Origin: Comamonas testosteroni
GTDB taxonomy: Bacteria > Pseudomonadota > Gammaproteobacteria > Burkholderiales > Burkholderiaceae_C
Reading direction: 5' to 3'
NCBI RefSeq assembly: GCF_014076415.1
Contig: NZ_CP043568.1
Span: forward strand, 5,332,001 to 5,396,000
DNA: 64,000 nucleotides
In this document: positions 26,370 through 35,556 of the stretch, piece by piece
Layout: each line of letters starts with the position of its first letter
Position numbering within the stretch: the stretch's first letter is position 1
Notes under the pieces: generated by a model
What the model was told of the DNA's origin: nothing
The model's database searches: none
Seen by the model: only the letters and a program-made list of their open reading frames with translations
Made by a program: the position numbers and the translations under genes

Positions 26370-27089
26370 ATGCAATCCCTACAGAACTTCAATCTGCTCG
26401 CCACGCTGAACACGGTGCTGTGTCTTCTCGTGGCCTTTGTCTGCGGCAGCATCATCGGCCTTGAGCGCCAGATACGCCAGCGCACGGCTGGCCTGCGCAC
26501 CAATACCCTGGTGGCCGTGGGCGCTGCCGTGTTCGTCGACCTGGCCATGCGCGTCTCGGGAGCGGACGGCGCCACGCGCGTCATCTCCTATGTGGTTTCG
26601 GGCGTGGGCTTTCTGGGCGCGGGCGCCATCATGAAGGAGGGCGCCAACATCACGGGGCTGAACACCGCCGCCACGCTATGGGGCTCGGCCGCCGTGGGCG
26701 CCTGCGCGGGCGCGGGCCTGCTGCCCGAGGCCGGCCTTGCCACCTTGTTCGTGCTGGCCAGCAACACCTTGCTGCGCCCCGTGGTCAACTACATCAACCG
26801 CCATCCCGTGGCCGAGCATGCCAGCGAGGCCACCTACTATGTCTATGTGATCTGCGGCCAGCAAGCCCAGGCCGATGTGCGCGAAGGCATGCAGGAGCTG
26901 CTGGAAGCGGCCAACTACCCGGTGCGCACGGTGGAAAAGCACGAGATCCCACCGCACAATACCGAAATCGAGGCCGAGCTGTTCGCCACGGCCGTGCATG
27001 CCGAGGAGCTGGACCAGGTGGTCACGCAGATCGAAGCCTTGCCCGGCGTGCTGCAGGCCTTCTGGAACGCCGGACCGCAGAATAATTGA
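26370..27089 (+). CDS. MgtC/SapB-family inner-membrane protein
   Basis: A 239-residue protein. The N-terminal four-to-five-helix membrane domain carries the family motifs GLERQIRQRTAGLRTNTLVA, GVGFLGAGAIMKEG and ITGLNTAATLWGSAAVGACA. The C-terminal soluble domain (residues 150-239) has the ACT-like pattern seen in Salmonella MgtC. MgtC proteins adapt cells to Mg2+ limitation and modulate the F-ATPase in pathogens. Pairing with mgtA supports one low-Mg regulon. Confidence 0.92.
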   Translation: MQSLQNFNLLATLNTVLCLLVAFVCGSIIGLERQIRQRTAGLRTNTLVAVGAAVFVDLAMRVSGADGATRVISYVVSGVGFLGAGAIMKEGANITGLNTAATLWGSAAVGACAGAGLLPEAGLATLFVLASNTLLRPVVNYINRHPVAEHASEATYYVYVICGQQAQADVREGMQELLEAANYPVRTVEKHEIPPHNTEIEAELFATAVHAEELDQVVTQIEALPGVLQAFWNAGPQNN

Positions 27090-27211
27090 CCCCCTGAGCC
27101 GCTACGCGGCTTCCCGCTGCACCTCGCCCCCAAGGGGGACGACGCCCTCGCCTCGTGGCGGCCCCGCCTGGGCGGCCCCGCCACGAGGCGGCTCTTGCTC
27201 GGCGTCTCTGG
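27090..27211. repeat. GC-rich dispersed repeat with large hairpin, Comamonadaceae type
   Basis: Starts CCCCCTGAGCCGCTACGCGG directly after the mgtC-like stop codon and ends GGCGTCTCTGG. Such intergenic elements are common in my recollection of Acidovorax and Comamonas genomes. It contains perfect 12-bp arms GCCTCGTGGCGG (27150-27161) and CCGCCACGAGGC (27178-27189), a potential strong hairpin. It separates two convergent genes, so it may act as a terminator. Confidence 0.65.
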
Positions 27212-27257
27212 CATTGGCCGTGCCAGTTCTTGGCCACGCCGGTTTTAGCGGCAGCGC

Positions 27258-28355
27258 TTACGTGGCCGAATCGTCTGCGGGGACCTGCAAGCCCAGATGG
27301 CGGTAGGCTGCCTGCGTGGCCATGCGCCCGCGCGGCGTGCGCTGCAAAAAGCCTTGCTGGATCAGATAGGGCTCGATCACATCCTCGATGGTGCCCGATT
27401 CCTCGCCGATACTCGCGGCGATATTGTCCAGGCCTACCGGGCCGCCGTCGAAGCGATGCACCACGGCCTCGAGCAGCTTGCGGTCCATGATGTCAAAGCC
27501 CTGGGGGTCCACATCGAGCATGGCCAGCGCCTTGTCGGCAATCTCGCGCGTGATGCGGCCGTCGCCCTTGACGTCGGCATAGTCGCGCACGCGGCGCAGC
27601 AGGCGGTTGGCGATACGCGGCGTGCCGCGCGAGCGGCGCGCAATCTCGAAGCAGCCTTCCTCGTCAATCGGCGCATTGAGCAGGCCTGCGCTGCGCTTGA
27701 CGATGCGCGAGAGCTCCTCGGAGGTGTAGAACTCCAGCCGCGCCACGATGCCGAAGCGATCGCGCAGCGGGTTGGTGAGCATGCCGGCGCGCGTGGTCGC
27801 GCCCACCAGCGTGAAGGGCTGCAGGTCAAGCTTGATGGAGCGTGCGGCCGGGCCTTCGCCGATCATGATGTCGATCTGATAGTCCTCCAGCGCCGGGTAG
27901 AGGATTTCCTCTACCACCGGGCTCAGGCGGTGAATTTCGTCGATGAACAGCACATCGTTGGGCTCGAGATTGGTGAGCAGCGCCGCCAGATCCTTGGGTT
28001 TTTCCAGCACCGGGCCGCTGGTCTGGCGCAGGTTCACGCCCAGCTCCGCCGCGATGATGTGGGACAGCGTGGTCTTGCCCAGGCCCGGCGGGCCGAACAG
28101 CAGCACATGATCAAGGGCCTCGCTGCGCTTCTTGGCGGCGCCAATAAAGATCTCGAGCTGCTCGCGCGCCTTGGCCTGGCCCACATATTCGTCGAGCTGC
28201 TTGGGACGCAGGGCGCGCTCCAGCGCCTCTTCGCCCTGGGACGAATGCCCGGCCGAGACCATGCGCGGCGCAACCGCCTCGGGGTCGGCGGCCGCGCTTC
28301 TGGGCTTGCGTGCAGGTGCGGGGCTGGCCGCAAATTCGTCCACATGAATCGTCAT
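27258..28355 (-). CDS. ruvB: Holliday junction branch migration helicase RuvB
   Basis: A 365-residue AAA+ motor. Walker A is [13 protein letters not shown], Walker B is [11 protein letters not shown], sensor region [16 protein letters not shown], and the C-terminal winged helix reads [16 protein letters not shown]. RuvB drives branch migration with RuvA and RuvC. I start it at [11 protein letters not shown]; the frame is open further upstream but that part overlaps the peroxiredoxin gene in antisense. RuvA lies 2.3 kb away instead of next to it. Confidence 0.96.
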   Translation of the reverse strand: MTIHVDEFAASPAPARKPRSAAADPEAVAPRMVSAGHSSQGEEALERALRPKQLDEYVGQAKAREQLEIFIGAAKKRSEALDHVLLFGPPGLGKTTLSHIIAAELGVNLRQTSGPVLEKPKDLAALLTNLEPNDVLFIDEIHRLSPVVEEILYPALEDYQIDIMIGEGPAARSIKLDLQPFTLVGATTRAGMLTNPLRDRFGIVARLEFYTSEELSRIVKRSAGLLNAPIDEEGCFEIARRSRGTPRIANRLLRRVRDYADVKGDGRITREIADKALAMLDVDPQGFDIMDRKLLEAVVHRFDGGPVGLDNIAASIGEESGTIEDVIEPYLIQQGFLQRTPRGRMATQAAYRHLGLQVPADDSAT

Positions 28356-28496
28356 GGCGGCAATTGTGCCCCAAGCCAGGTCGGAGCACTGATTAAAAAT
28401 ACAGGGTCGAACAAAATCCCACAGTTGCAGCGCCCACATTGATGGCCGGCCCCGGGCTTTGCGCACAATGGCGGCAAAGACCTCAGGAGCTTTTTC

Positions 28497-29030
28497 ATGC
28501 GTATTCACACCCTGGCCTGCACGGCCGCCCTGCTTTGCCTGTCCGTCTCGGCCCAGGCCGCGCTCAAGCCCGGCGATGCGGCCCCGAGCTTCAAGACGCC
28601 CGCCGCCGTGGCCGGCAAGGCCTTTGACTTCGATATGGCCGAGGCGCTCAAGAAAGGGCCGGTGGTGCTGTATTTCTTCCCCAAGGCCTTCACCCAGGGC
28701 TGCACGCTGGAAGCCCATGCCTTTGCCGAAGCCACGCCCCAGTTCGCTGCCATGAAAGCCACGGTGGTGGGCATGTCGCATGACGATATCGACACCCTCA
28801 AGCGCTTTTCCACCGAGGCCTGCCGCGACCAGTTTGCCGTGGCATCGGACCCGAAGGCCGTCACCATCAAGGCCTATGACGCGGGAGCTGCCGCCAACCC
28901 GGCCCGGGCCGACCGCATCTCCTATGTGGTGGGCCAGGACGGCAAGGTGAAGTTCGCCCTTGTCAGCAGCGACCCGCTGGCCCATGTGGAGCAGACCAAG
29001 GCAGCCGTCAAGCAGCTGCATGGGAAGTAA
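28497..29030 (+). CDS. Secreted BCP-type peroxiredoxin
   Basis: A 177-residue thioredoxin-fold protein with a signal peptide ending at about SAQAAL, so periplasmic. The peroxidatic Cys is C69 in [13 protein letters not shown], close to the BCP/PrxQ pattern, and a second Cys, C109 (FSTEACRDQ), is a possible resolving residue. It should reduce peroxides in the periplasm, with an unknown reductant. It is divergent from ruvB, separated by 141 bp. Confidence 0.85.
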   Translation: MRIHTLACTAALLCLSVSAQAALKPGDAAPSFKTPAAVAGKAFDFDMAEALKKGPVVLYFFPKAFTQGCTLEAHAFAEATPQFAAMKATVVGMSHDDIDTLKRFSTEACRDQFAVASDPKAVTIKAYDAGAAANPARADRISYVVGQDGKVKFALVSSDPLAHVEQTKAAVKQLHGK

Positions 29031-29042
29031 GCCGGCCCTCGA

Positions 29043-30605
29043 TCACTGTGCCAGCCAGTTCCCGATCTGGCTGCTGAAGGTCCGGTCGAAGCGGCTGTAG
29101 ACGTCGGAGCCGCCGCTGACCGTACACGAGCTGCTGCCGCCTGACAACGTGCCCACGACGCGTCCGCCCGCAAACATGGCCGAGCCGCTGCTGCCGCCTT
29201 CGGTCACGCCCTTGCTCCAGCCAACGTTCACAAAATCGCTCTGGGCATTGCCTGGGCTGCAGGTGATGCTGCCGGCGCTCAAGCTGCAGTTTCGGTAGCT
29301 CTGCACCTGGCCTTCGCTGTATTTGAGCAAGTCTCCCTGCGGGTGATGCAGGCCGTATATGGCCGTCCCCGTCACCGCCGTTCCTCTCGCATCCCAGCCG
29401 GCCAGCGTCGCACCGGCGGGCGCTGCGTCATTGAGCCGCATCAGCGTGGCATCGTGCGCCGCCGTCGCATACAGCAAGGTGGCACCGCGCTGCAGCGCCG
29501 TGGTCTGGGCAGTGGGCTCGAAGCTGTTGCAGCTGGCCGAGCGGAAGAACCAGTCCGTGCGCAGCGAGGTGGCCGATGCCTGGGTCGAGATGCAGTGATT
29601 GGCCGACAGGAAATACGGCGTTAAATCGCGCCGCGTGTTGTTCAGCAGAGTGCCCGTGCAGTAGTAATAGCGATTGTCGGAGCCCACATAGGTCATGCGC
29701 GCCACGGCATTGCGCTCGGTGGCGTACTGATCGGCGCAGCTGGCATCGAGCTCGCAACCCGCGGCATCGCCCACATTTCTGGGCACGAGGCTGTCGCGCA
29801 GCTCCAGCTCAGCGGGCAGGGCCAGGTTGACATAGGCATGGGTGAGCGTGGGAATGGCAATGCGCAGCTGCGATGTCGACAATCCTGCAGGCAGTCCAAT
29901 CTCCAGCGTGACCTCATCGGCTCCCAGATCGGGGGTCCACCAGATGCCGGCCGCCCGGGTGTCGCCGTCGGCGCGGCGGTTGCGCGCAATGGCCTCATTG
30001 ATGGCCTGGCCCGTGGTCTCGAACCCGGTCTTGCTGCGATCCTTGCGGTACAGCCTGAGTTCGGCGGCGTCGGGCATGGCATCGACCACCAGGCCCAGCC
30101 GCAGGCCATGGGCGCCGGCCGAGGTGATGCTGATCGCCGCCACCTGCCCTCCCTCCGGGGTCTGGGACCAGTGCAGCGCGCGCGCCATATCGCCTGTGGA
30201 CTGCAGCGAAGACAGCTCGCGCGGCGCCCCGATCTGCATGGGCAGGCCGGGCATGGGCATGACCGGCGAAGGTGCGTCACTCCACTGCGGCAATGCCAGG
30301 CTGACGGCCTTGGGCCGCACCGCCACGGATGCCACCGCCACGCCCTTGGTCGCCGCCGCAGCCTGGGCAGCAGGTACGACCAGTGAATCCAGCACATTGG
30401 CCGTGGGCGGACCCGAAGGGGGACTGACCTCTGGCGAGCCGCCAATGATCGCACCATTGCCGCCTCCGCTCCCTCCGCCAGGGCCGGGCCCGGGGTCCGG
30501 AGCACTGCCTCCCCCTCCACCGCCTCCGCAAGCGGTCATCAGCACCACCAGCATCAAGCTGGCGCATCGAGAGGGAATGCGCCTACCCTGTGTCCACCCA
30601 TGCAT
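29043..30605 (-). CDS. Lysyl-endopeptidase-like serine protease, lipoprotein
   Basis: A 520-residue protein. The lipobox LMTAC puts the acyl Cys at C26, followed by a poly-Gly/Ser/Pro linker. A long N-terminal region (about 60-300) looks like a propeptide. The catalytic domain is trypsin-like: H337 (FLSANHC), D385 (TAAHDATLMRLND), S473 (GGSSGSAMF). It resembles Achromobacter protease I: CTGTLLNN, HHPQGD, and a D501 in GGSDVYSRF aligning by eye with the S1-pocket Asp. Many cysteines suggest disulfides. It would be anchored to the outer membrane or cell surface. Confidence 0.85.
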   Translation of the reverse strand: MHGWTQGRRIPSRCASLMLVVLMTACGGGGGGGSAPDPGPGPGGGSGGGNGAIIGGSPEVSPPSGPPTANVLDSLVVPAAQAAAATKGVAVASVAVRPKAVSLALPQWSDAPSPVMPMPGLPMQIGAPRELSSLQSTGDMARALHWSQTPEGGQVAAISITSAGAHGLRLGLVVDAMPDAAELRLYRKDRSKTGFETTGQAINEAIARNRRADGDTRAAGIWWTPDLGADEVTLEIGLPAGLSTSQLRIAIPTLTHAYVNLALPAELELRDSLVPRNVGDAAGCELDASCADQYATERNAVARMTYVGSDNRYYYCTGTLLNNTRRDLTPYFLSANHCISTQASATSLRTDWFFRSASCNSFEPTAQTTALQRGATLLYATAAHDATLMRLNDAAPAGATLAGWDARGTAVTGTAIYGLHHPQGDLLKYSEGQVQSYRNCSLSAGSITCSPGNAQSDFVNVGWSKGVTEGGSSGSAMFAGGRVVGTLSGGSSSCTVSGGSDVYSRFDRTFSSQIGNWLAQ

Positions 30606-30641
30606 AACGTGTTCTCCAAGACCGGCACAGGGCCAGCGATG

Positions 30642-31217
30642 CTATTTGGTCAAAGCCTTGAGCGCGAGCTTAATGCCCTCGCTCACCCCTACGTCGGTTG
30701 GGAGTTTCTTGAGGGCTGCCGAGGCTTCCTTGTCCGAGTAGCCCAGCGCCATCAGTGCCTGCAGGATATCGTTCTGGTCGTTGTTGTTGGCAAACAGCGA
30801 CTGCGCACCGGTATCCGCGCCGATCTTGCCCTTGAGCTCCAGCAGCAGGCGCTCGGCGGTCTTCTTGCCGATGCCGGGCACCTTGACCAATCGCCCTGCT
30901 TGCTGCTGCGATACCGCGTCCGCGAGATCATCGATGCTCATGCCGCTGAGCACGGCCAGTGCCATGCGTGGTCCTATGCCGGTGATCTTGATGAGTTCGC
31001 GGAAAGTCTGACGTTCGCGGGCCGTTGCGAAGCCGAACAGCAGCTGGGCGTCTTCCCGCACCACAAAATGGGTCAGCAAGGCTACCTTGGCACCATTGGC
31101 GGGCAGGTTGTAGAAGGTGCTCATGGGCACCTGGACCTCATAGCCCACGCCGGCGCAGTCCACCAGGACTTCGGGCGGGTTTTTTTCCAGCAGCGTTCCA
31201 GTCAATTTGCCTATCAT
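30642..31217 (-). CDS. ruvA: Holliday junction branch migration protein RuvA
   Basis: A 191-residue protein with the three RuvA domains: N-terminal OB fold ([20 protein letters not shown]), two helix-hairpin-helix motifs ([15 protein letters not shown] and [19 protein letters not shown]) and the C-terminal three-helix RuvB-binding domain ([19 protein letters not shown]). It tetramerises on Holliday junctions. The start MIGKLTG is the family start. It has a protease gene behind it rather than ruvB, and phoH starts 50 bp away in the other direction. Confidence 0.96.
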   Translation of the reverse strand: MIGKLTGTLLEKNPPEVLVDCAGVGYEVQVPMSTFYNLPANGAKVALLTHFVVREDAQLLFGFATARERQTFRELIKITGIGPRMALAVLSGMSIDDLADAVSQQQAGRLVKVPGIGKKTAERLLLELKGKIGADTGAQSLFANNNDQNDILQALMALGYSDKEASAALKKLPTDVGVSEGIKLALKALTK

Positions 31218-31266
31218 TGAAATCCTTTGCCGCACCGTGCGGCGATTCTTTTGAGAAATTATCCGC

Positions 31267-32277
31267 GTGATCCTGCGCCATACCTTCACACCCCACAACA
31301 ATACGCGCCTGACCCATCTCTGCGGCCCGGCAGATGCGCATCTGCGCACCATCGAGATCGCGCTGGGCGTCAAGATCGCTCACCGTCACGAGCAGTTCAA
31401 GATCGACGGCCCCAAGGCCAAGGCCAATGAAGCACTGGAGCTGCTTCAGGCTCTCTATGAGATCGCCGACTATGTGATTGCCGAGGATACGCTGCAGCTC
31501 ATGCTGGCCGGCGATGTCGAGATGCTGGAAGCCGACCTGACGGCTCCGCAATTGACTACGCGCCGCGCCGATCTGCGCGCCCGCACGCCCAATCAGGCGC
31601 TGTATCTGGAAAATATCGCCAATCACGACATCAGCTTCGGCATCGGCCCGGCCGGCACGGGAAAGACCTATCTGGCCGTGGCCTGCGCCGTGGACGCGCT
31701 GGAGCGCAGCGCCGTGCAGCGCATCGTGCTGACCCGACCCGCCGTGGAAGCCGGCGAACGCCTGGGCTTTCTGCCCGGCGACCTGACGCAGAAGGTGGAC
31801 CCCTATCTGCGCCCGCTGTACGACGCGCTCTACGATCTGATGGGTTACGAGAAGGTGCAGAAGGCCTTCGAGCGCAATGCGCTGGAGATCGCACCGCTGG
31901 CCTTCATGCGCGGACGCACGTTGAACAACGCCTTCGTGATCCTGGATGAGGCGCAGAACACCACACCCGAGCAGATGAAGATGTTTCTGACCCGCATCGG
32001 CTTTGGCGCCAAGGCCGTGGTCACGGGCGACGTGAGCCAGGTCGACCTGCCCAAGGGAGCGCCCAGCGGACTTGTCGATGCCGAGCGCGTGCTCAGGCGC
32101 GTCAAGGGCATCTCCATCAACCACTTCACCAGCGCCGACGTGGTGCGCCACCCGCTGGTGGCGCGCATTGTGGACGCCTATGACGCACGCGGCCGCGTGT
32201 CCGAAGGCACTTCGGCCCCCAAGCACCGCAGCAGCCCTCGCACGGCACGTCCGCTGCCAACAGCAGACGAGCTTTAA
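31267..32277 (+). CDS. PhoH-family ATPase (YbeZ-like)
   Basis: A 336-residue P-loop NTPase with Walker [16 protein letters not shown] and Walker [21 protein letters not shown], typical of PhoH/YbeZ, which accompanies the rRNA-maturation nuclease YbeY. The start codon is GTG, next to a weak ribosome-binding site, in the short divergent gap with ruvA. The neighbour ybeY supports an RNA-related role. Confidence 0.93.
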   Translation: MILRHTFTPHNNTRLTHLCGPADAHLRTIEIALGVKIAHRHEQFKIDGPKAKANEALELLQALYEIADYVIAEDTLQLMLAGDVEMLEADLTAPQLTTRRADLRARTPNQALYLENIANHDISFGIGPAGTGKTYLAVACAVDALERSAVQRIVLTRPAVEAGERLGFLPGDLTQKVDPYLRPLYDALYDLMGYEKVQKAFERNALEIAPLAFMRGRTLNNAFVILDEAQNTTPEQMKMFLTRIGFGAKAVVTGDVSQVDLPKGAPSGLVDAERVLRRVKGISINHFTSADVVRHPLVARIVDAYDARGRVSEGTSAPKHRSSPRTARPLPTADEL

Positions 32278-32326
32278 TCAAAATTAATAGCTACTAGCGC
32301 TTACTATATAAGGGCTAAAAGCCAAA
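32277..32326. repeat. Dispersed repeat between phoH and ybeY
   Basis: AT-rich element with AATTAATAGCTACTAGCGC, TTACTATATAAGGGC and AAAAGCCAAAATG. It occupies the whole 49-bp gap and reaches the ybeY start codon, so it also supplies the sequence where a ribosome-binding site would be. Related copies lie at 38277, 56815 and 62218. Confidence 0.6.
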
Positions 32327-32785
32327 ATGACCTTGAATCAACTGCAACTATCGCTGCAATTCGGCCCCAGCGCCGAGGCCGCCGCCCACCGCGAACTGCT
32401 GAGCCGCAGCCGCGTCACGCGCTGGATCCGCCATGCGCTGGCCGTGGATGCCGAGATCACGGTGCGCATCGTCGATGCCGAGGAAGGCCGCAAGCTCAAC
32501 CGCGAGTACCGCCAGAAGGACTACGCGACCAATGTGCTGACCTTCGACTATCAGCAGGAGCCGACCGTGATGGCCGATCTGGTGCTCTGCGCCCCCGTAG
32601 TGGAGCGCGAGGCACAGGAGCAGAACAAGAGCCTGGAAGAGCATTACGCCCATCTGCTGGTGCATGGCACGCTGCATGCCCAGGGCTGGGATCACGAGAC
32701 CAGCGAGGAAGACGCGGAAGAGATGGAGGCTTACGAGACCGACATCATGAAGGAGATGGGTTACGAAGACCCTTACGCCAAGTAA
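32327..32785 (+). CDS. ybeY: rRNA maturation endonuclease YbeY
   Basis: A 152-residue metal-dependent RNase needed for 16S rRNA 3'-end maturation and ribosome quality control. The zinc motif H-x3-H-x5-H is in [18 protein letters not shown]. Length and the adjacent phoH are as in most proteobacteria. The sequence upstream of the ATG is repeat DNA with no good ribosome-binding site, so it may depend on translation from phoH. Confidence 0.96.
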   Translation: MTLNQLQLSLQFGPSAEAAAHRELLSRSRVTRWIRHALAVDAEITVRIVDAEEGRKLNREYRQKDYATNVLTFDYQQEPTVMADLVLCAPVVEREAQEQNKSLEEHYAHLLVHGTLHAQGWDHETSEEDAEEMEAYETDIMKEMGYEDPYAK

Positions 32786-32803
32786 GTCACGACAACTCCG
32801 GCC

Positions 32804-34318
32804 ATGATCATCCCCCACTGGAGCCGCCCCCTGGCCTGGCTGCTGGCCTGGGCCCTGGTAGCCATTGCGGGCGCAGGCTGGCTCGTGCATGCGCGGTTGC
32901 TGGCCTTGGAGGATGCATTCGTGACGGATGCGCGCATCGTGCACCGGCTGCTGAGCCAGCGCGCCGTGCAACACGATGCGGTGATGGCCATGCTGCCCCT
33001 GCTGCAGCCACCTGCGGAAGACCAAAGTGCCAAGGTAGCCCTGCCGCTGCCGCGCCTGCCTGCTGCCTATCCGCAGATCATCGAGGTACTGCGCCGCCTG
33101 CCGGACAGCAGTTGGCCGGCTGACTGGCCCCATGACCTGGGTGCCGCGCTGGATATGGCCGAGGCGCGCTCGCTGCAAAGCGGCCATGCCGAACTGGCCC
33201 GGGCCGACCTGCCCAGAGGCCGGGTATGGCTGGCGCTTGCCGGCCCAGCCGCCGACCACGCCCTGCTGCTGGATCTGCATGCCACCATTCCCTGGGACGA
33301 GTGGCCCATGGATGCCCAGACCAGTCCAGTGCGCGTGCGGCTTCAGTATCAGGGACAGGTCTTTACCGTGCAGGCCGGGCGGCAACTGGAGCGCGGCTGG
33401 CATTACGACTTTCACAAGCTGCTGGCCTCGCAGAGCCAGCCTTTCGATGTGATGCTGGAGCGCGACGTGGGCTGGAGCGAGCTGCCCTGGGCCATCATGC
33501 TGGCCTGGGCGGCGGCCAGCGCTGCAGCAATGGCCGCGCTGCGCACCCTGCGGCGCCAGCGCGTGGCCACACGCCGGGCAGAAGAGCTGTTGCGTCTGGG
33601 CCAGGTCGCCCGCCTCAACCAGCTCGGCGAACTGGCCGCGGGTATGGCACATGAACTCAACCAGCCGCTGACCGCGCTGCTGGCCAATACCCAGGCGGCG
33701 CAGCGCCTGCTGGGCGATGAGGAGCCAGATCTGGGCATGGCGCGCCATGCCATGAATCAGGCCGTGGCCCAGGCAAGGCGCGCCAGTGCCGTCGTGGGAC
33801 GCCTGCGCCGCGTGGTCGAGCGGCCCGATCTGTCAGGTCAGGTCCAGACTCTGCCCCTTCCCACCGCCGTGCATGATGCACTGCACCTGCTAGAGCCCGA
33901 ACTGCGCCGCCGCAGCATTGCCGTGCAGGTGGATGCTCCCGCAGACCTGCCAGCCGTGCGCGCCGAGCCTGTGGCCTTGCAACAGATCATCCACAACTTG
34001 GTGATGAATGCGCTGCAAGCCATGGAGCAGACCGAGCCCGGCCAGCGCCGCTTGCGCCTCACGCTGAGCCCCCAGGGCGCGCGAGTCCTGCTGAGCGTGC
34101 GCGACACCGGCCCCGGCGTCGCGCCCGAGGCGCGAGCGCGCTTGTTCACGCCGTTCTACACCACACGCTCCGGGGGCCTGGGATTGGGCCTGTCGCTGTC
34201 GGAAAGCCTGGCGCAGGCGATGGGAGGCGAGCTCACGCTGGCGTCCCCCTCTCCTTCGCCAGCCGACTGGCCTGGAGCCGAATTCCATCTGCTGCTCCCG
34301 CTGGCCCACCAGCCTTGA
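32804..34318 (+). CDS. Membrane sensor histidine kinase
   Basis: A 504-residue kinase. A first membrane helix (residues 10-30) and a second (about 228-248, LPWAIMLAWAAASAAAMAAL) bracket a periplasmic domain of some 195 residues without a recognised fold. The dimerisation domain has H283 in GELAAGMAHELNQPLTALLA, and the ATPase has NLVMNALQAME, RDTGPGVAP and GLGLGLSLSESLAQAMGG. The type is DctB/FixL-like, without a cytoplasmic PAS domain. It is 7 bp upstream of a FixJ-type regulator. Confidence 0.93.
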   Translation: MIIPHWSRPLAWLLAWALVAIAGAGWLVHARLLALEDAFVTDARIVHRLLSQRAVQHDAVMAMLPLLQPPAEDQSAKVALPLPRLPAAYPQIIEVLRRLPDSSWPADWPHDLGAALDMAEARSLQSGHAELARADLPRGRVWLALAGPAADHALLLDLHATIPWDEWPMDAQTSPVRVRLQYQGQVFTVQAGRQLERGWHYDFHKLLASQSQPFDVMLERDVGWSELPWAIMLAWAAASAAAMAALRTLRRQRVATRRAEELLRLGQVARLNQLGELAAGMAHELNQPLTALLANTQAAQRLLGDEEPDLGMARHAMNQAVAQARRASAVVGRLRRVVERPDLSGQVQTLPLPTAVHDALHLLEPELRRRSIAVQVDAPADLPAVRAEPVALQQIIHNLVMNALQAMEQTEPGQRRLRLTLSPQGARVLLSVRDTGPGVAPEARARLFTPFYTTRSGGLGLGLSLSESLAQAMGGELTLASPSPSPADWPGAEFHLLLPLAHQP

Positions 34319-34325
34319 ACGCGCC

Positions 34326-34952
34326 ATGACCTCTTCCCTCTCGCCCTTGATTCACCTTGTGGACGACGATGCCGCCGTGCGCGACAGCCTGGCTCTGCTC
34401 ATAGGTACGGTAGGCCTGCGCGTCCAGACCTGGGCCGATCCGCATGCCTTTCTCGCCGAATTCGACCGCAGCGACGTGGGCGCCATCGTGCTCGACGTGC
34501 GCATGCCTGGCACCAGCGGGCTGGCAGTGCTGGACAGGCTGGTGGCACAAGGGGTGGATCAGCCTGTGATCATGCTCACGGGCCATGGAACCGTGGAGAT
34601 GTGCCGCCGCGCCTTCAAGGCCGGGGCTGCGGAATTCCTTGAGAAGCCGGTCGATGACGAGCTGCTCATCGAGGCGCTGCAAGCCTCCGTGCGCCAGCAT
34701 GTGCGCTCGCGCGATCGCCACCAGGCCGACCGGCAGGCGCGCGAGCGTTATGCACAGCTCTCGAGCCGCGAATGCGAGGTGCTGGGACTGATCGTGGAGG
34801 GCCTCACCAACAAGGAGATCGGCCGCGCGCTGTCGCTCTCGCCGCGCACGGTGGAGACCCACCGCGCCAACCTGTTCGCCAAGCTGGAGACCGACTCGCT
34901 GGCCATGCTCATCCGGCGCTACGCGGCCCTGGTCGAGGACGCCGCTCCGTAG
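34326..34952 (+). CDS. FixJ-family response regulator
   Basis: A 208-residue regulator. The receiver domain has the acidic pocket DDD near the start, the phospho-acceptor D57 (AIVLDVRMPG), and K in LEKPVDDELL. A LuxR-type helix-turn-helix follows (SSRECEVLGLIVEGLTNKEI, SPRTVETHRANLFAKL). The operon pairing with the preceding kinase makes it the cognate regulator. Likely targets are the following secreted protein genes, as there is a separate promoter region after it. Confidence 0.94.
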   Translation: MTSSLSPLIHLVDDDAAVRDSLALLIGTVGLRVQTWADPHAFLAEFDRSDVGAIVLDVRMPGTSGLAVLDRLVAQGVDQPVIMLTGHGTVEMCRRAFKAGAAEFLEKPVDDELLIEALQASVRQHVRSRDRHQADRQARERYAQLSSRECEVLGLIVEGLTNKEIGRALSLSPRTVETHRANLFAKLETDSLAMLIRRYAALVEDAAP

Positions 34953-34986
34953 TTCTACGGAGGTAGGCGCGTAGCCTGCCGCATGG

Positions 34987-35005
34987 ACGCCCGGGTGGCG
35001 TTTTT
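34987..35005 (+). terminator. Short intrinsic terminator after the response regulator
   Basis: ACGCC and GGCGT arms with a 5-nt loop and TTTTT. The stem is short; partial read-through into the next gene is likely. Confidence 0.5.
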
Positions 35006-35043
35006 CTACAGTTGCGTTCATACCCATCCACCCGGAAAAACGC

Positions 35044-35538
35044 ATGAAGCACACTCTGACACTTGCCGCCCTGACTCTGGCCACCCTGACCGCCGGCACC
35101 GCCAGCGCCCAGGCCGTGCGCACGGAAAAGACTATGTCGCTGGAGCTGGCCAACCAGATCGCCGCCCAGTCCGTCGCGGCCTGCACCGCCAACAGCTATG
35201 CCGTGACCGCCACCGTGGTCGATCGCGCCGGCGGCGTGCGCGCCGTGCAGCGTGCCGACAATGCCGGCCCGCACACCGTGGAAGCCAGCCGCGAAAAGGC
35301 CTTCACCTCGGCATCGGCCAAGGCGCCAACGCTTGCCATCATGGAAAACTCCCAGAAGAACGCCGGTGCAGCCAACCTCAAGGACATCCCCGGCTTCCTG
35401 CTGCTGGGCGGCGGCGTGCCCGTGAAAGTGGGCAATGAGGTGATCGGTGCCGTGGGCGTGGCCGGTGCACCCGGCGGCCATCTGGACGACCAATGCGCAC
35501 AGGCAGCCCTGGCCAAGGTGCAGGACCTGCTGAAGTAA
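35044..35538 (+). CDS. Secreted HbpS/GlcG-type (DUF336) protein
   Basis: A 164-residue protein with a signal peptide ending near TASAQAV and a single HbpS/GlcG domain (MSLELANQIAAQSVAACTAN, VVDRAGGVRAVQRADNAGPH, GGGVPVKVGNEVIGAVGVAG). Members bind haem or act as redox partners; in Streptomyces reticuli the secreted HbpS works with the SenS kinase and SenR LuxR-type regulator. Here it follows a membrane kinase and a LuxR-type regulator, so a comparable three-part system is possible. The usual alternative is a glycolate-associated GlcG protein. Confidence 0.85.
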   Translation: MKHTLTLAALTLATLTAGTASAQAVRTEKTMSLELANQIAAQSVAACTANSYAVTATVVDRAGGVRAVQRADNAGPHTVEASREKAFTSASAKAPTLAIMENSQKNAGAANLKDIPGFLLLGGGVPVKVGNEVIGAVGVAGAPGGHLDDQCAQAALAKVQDLLK

Positions 35539-35556
35539 TCGGATCTAGGATTTTTC

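Noticed and set aside
28356..29021. N-terminal extension of ruvB in the open frame upstream
   Set aside because: It overlaps the peroxiredoxin gene in antisense; RuvB proteins start near MTIHVDE and the length is then normal.
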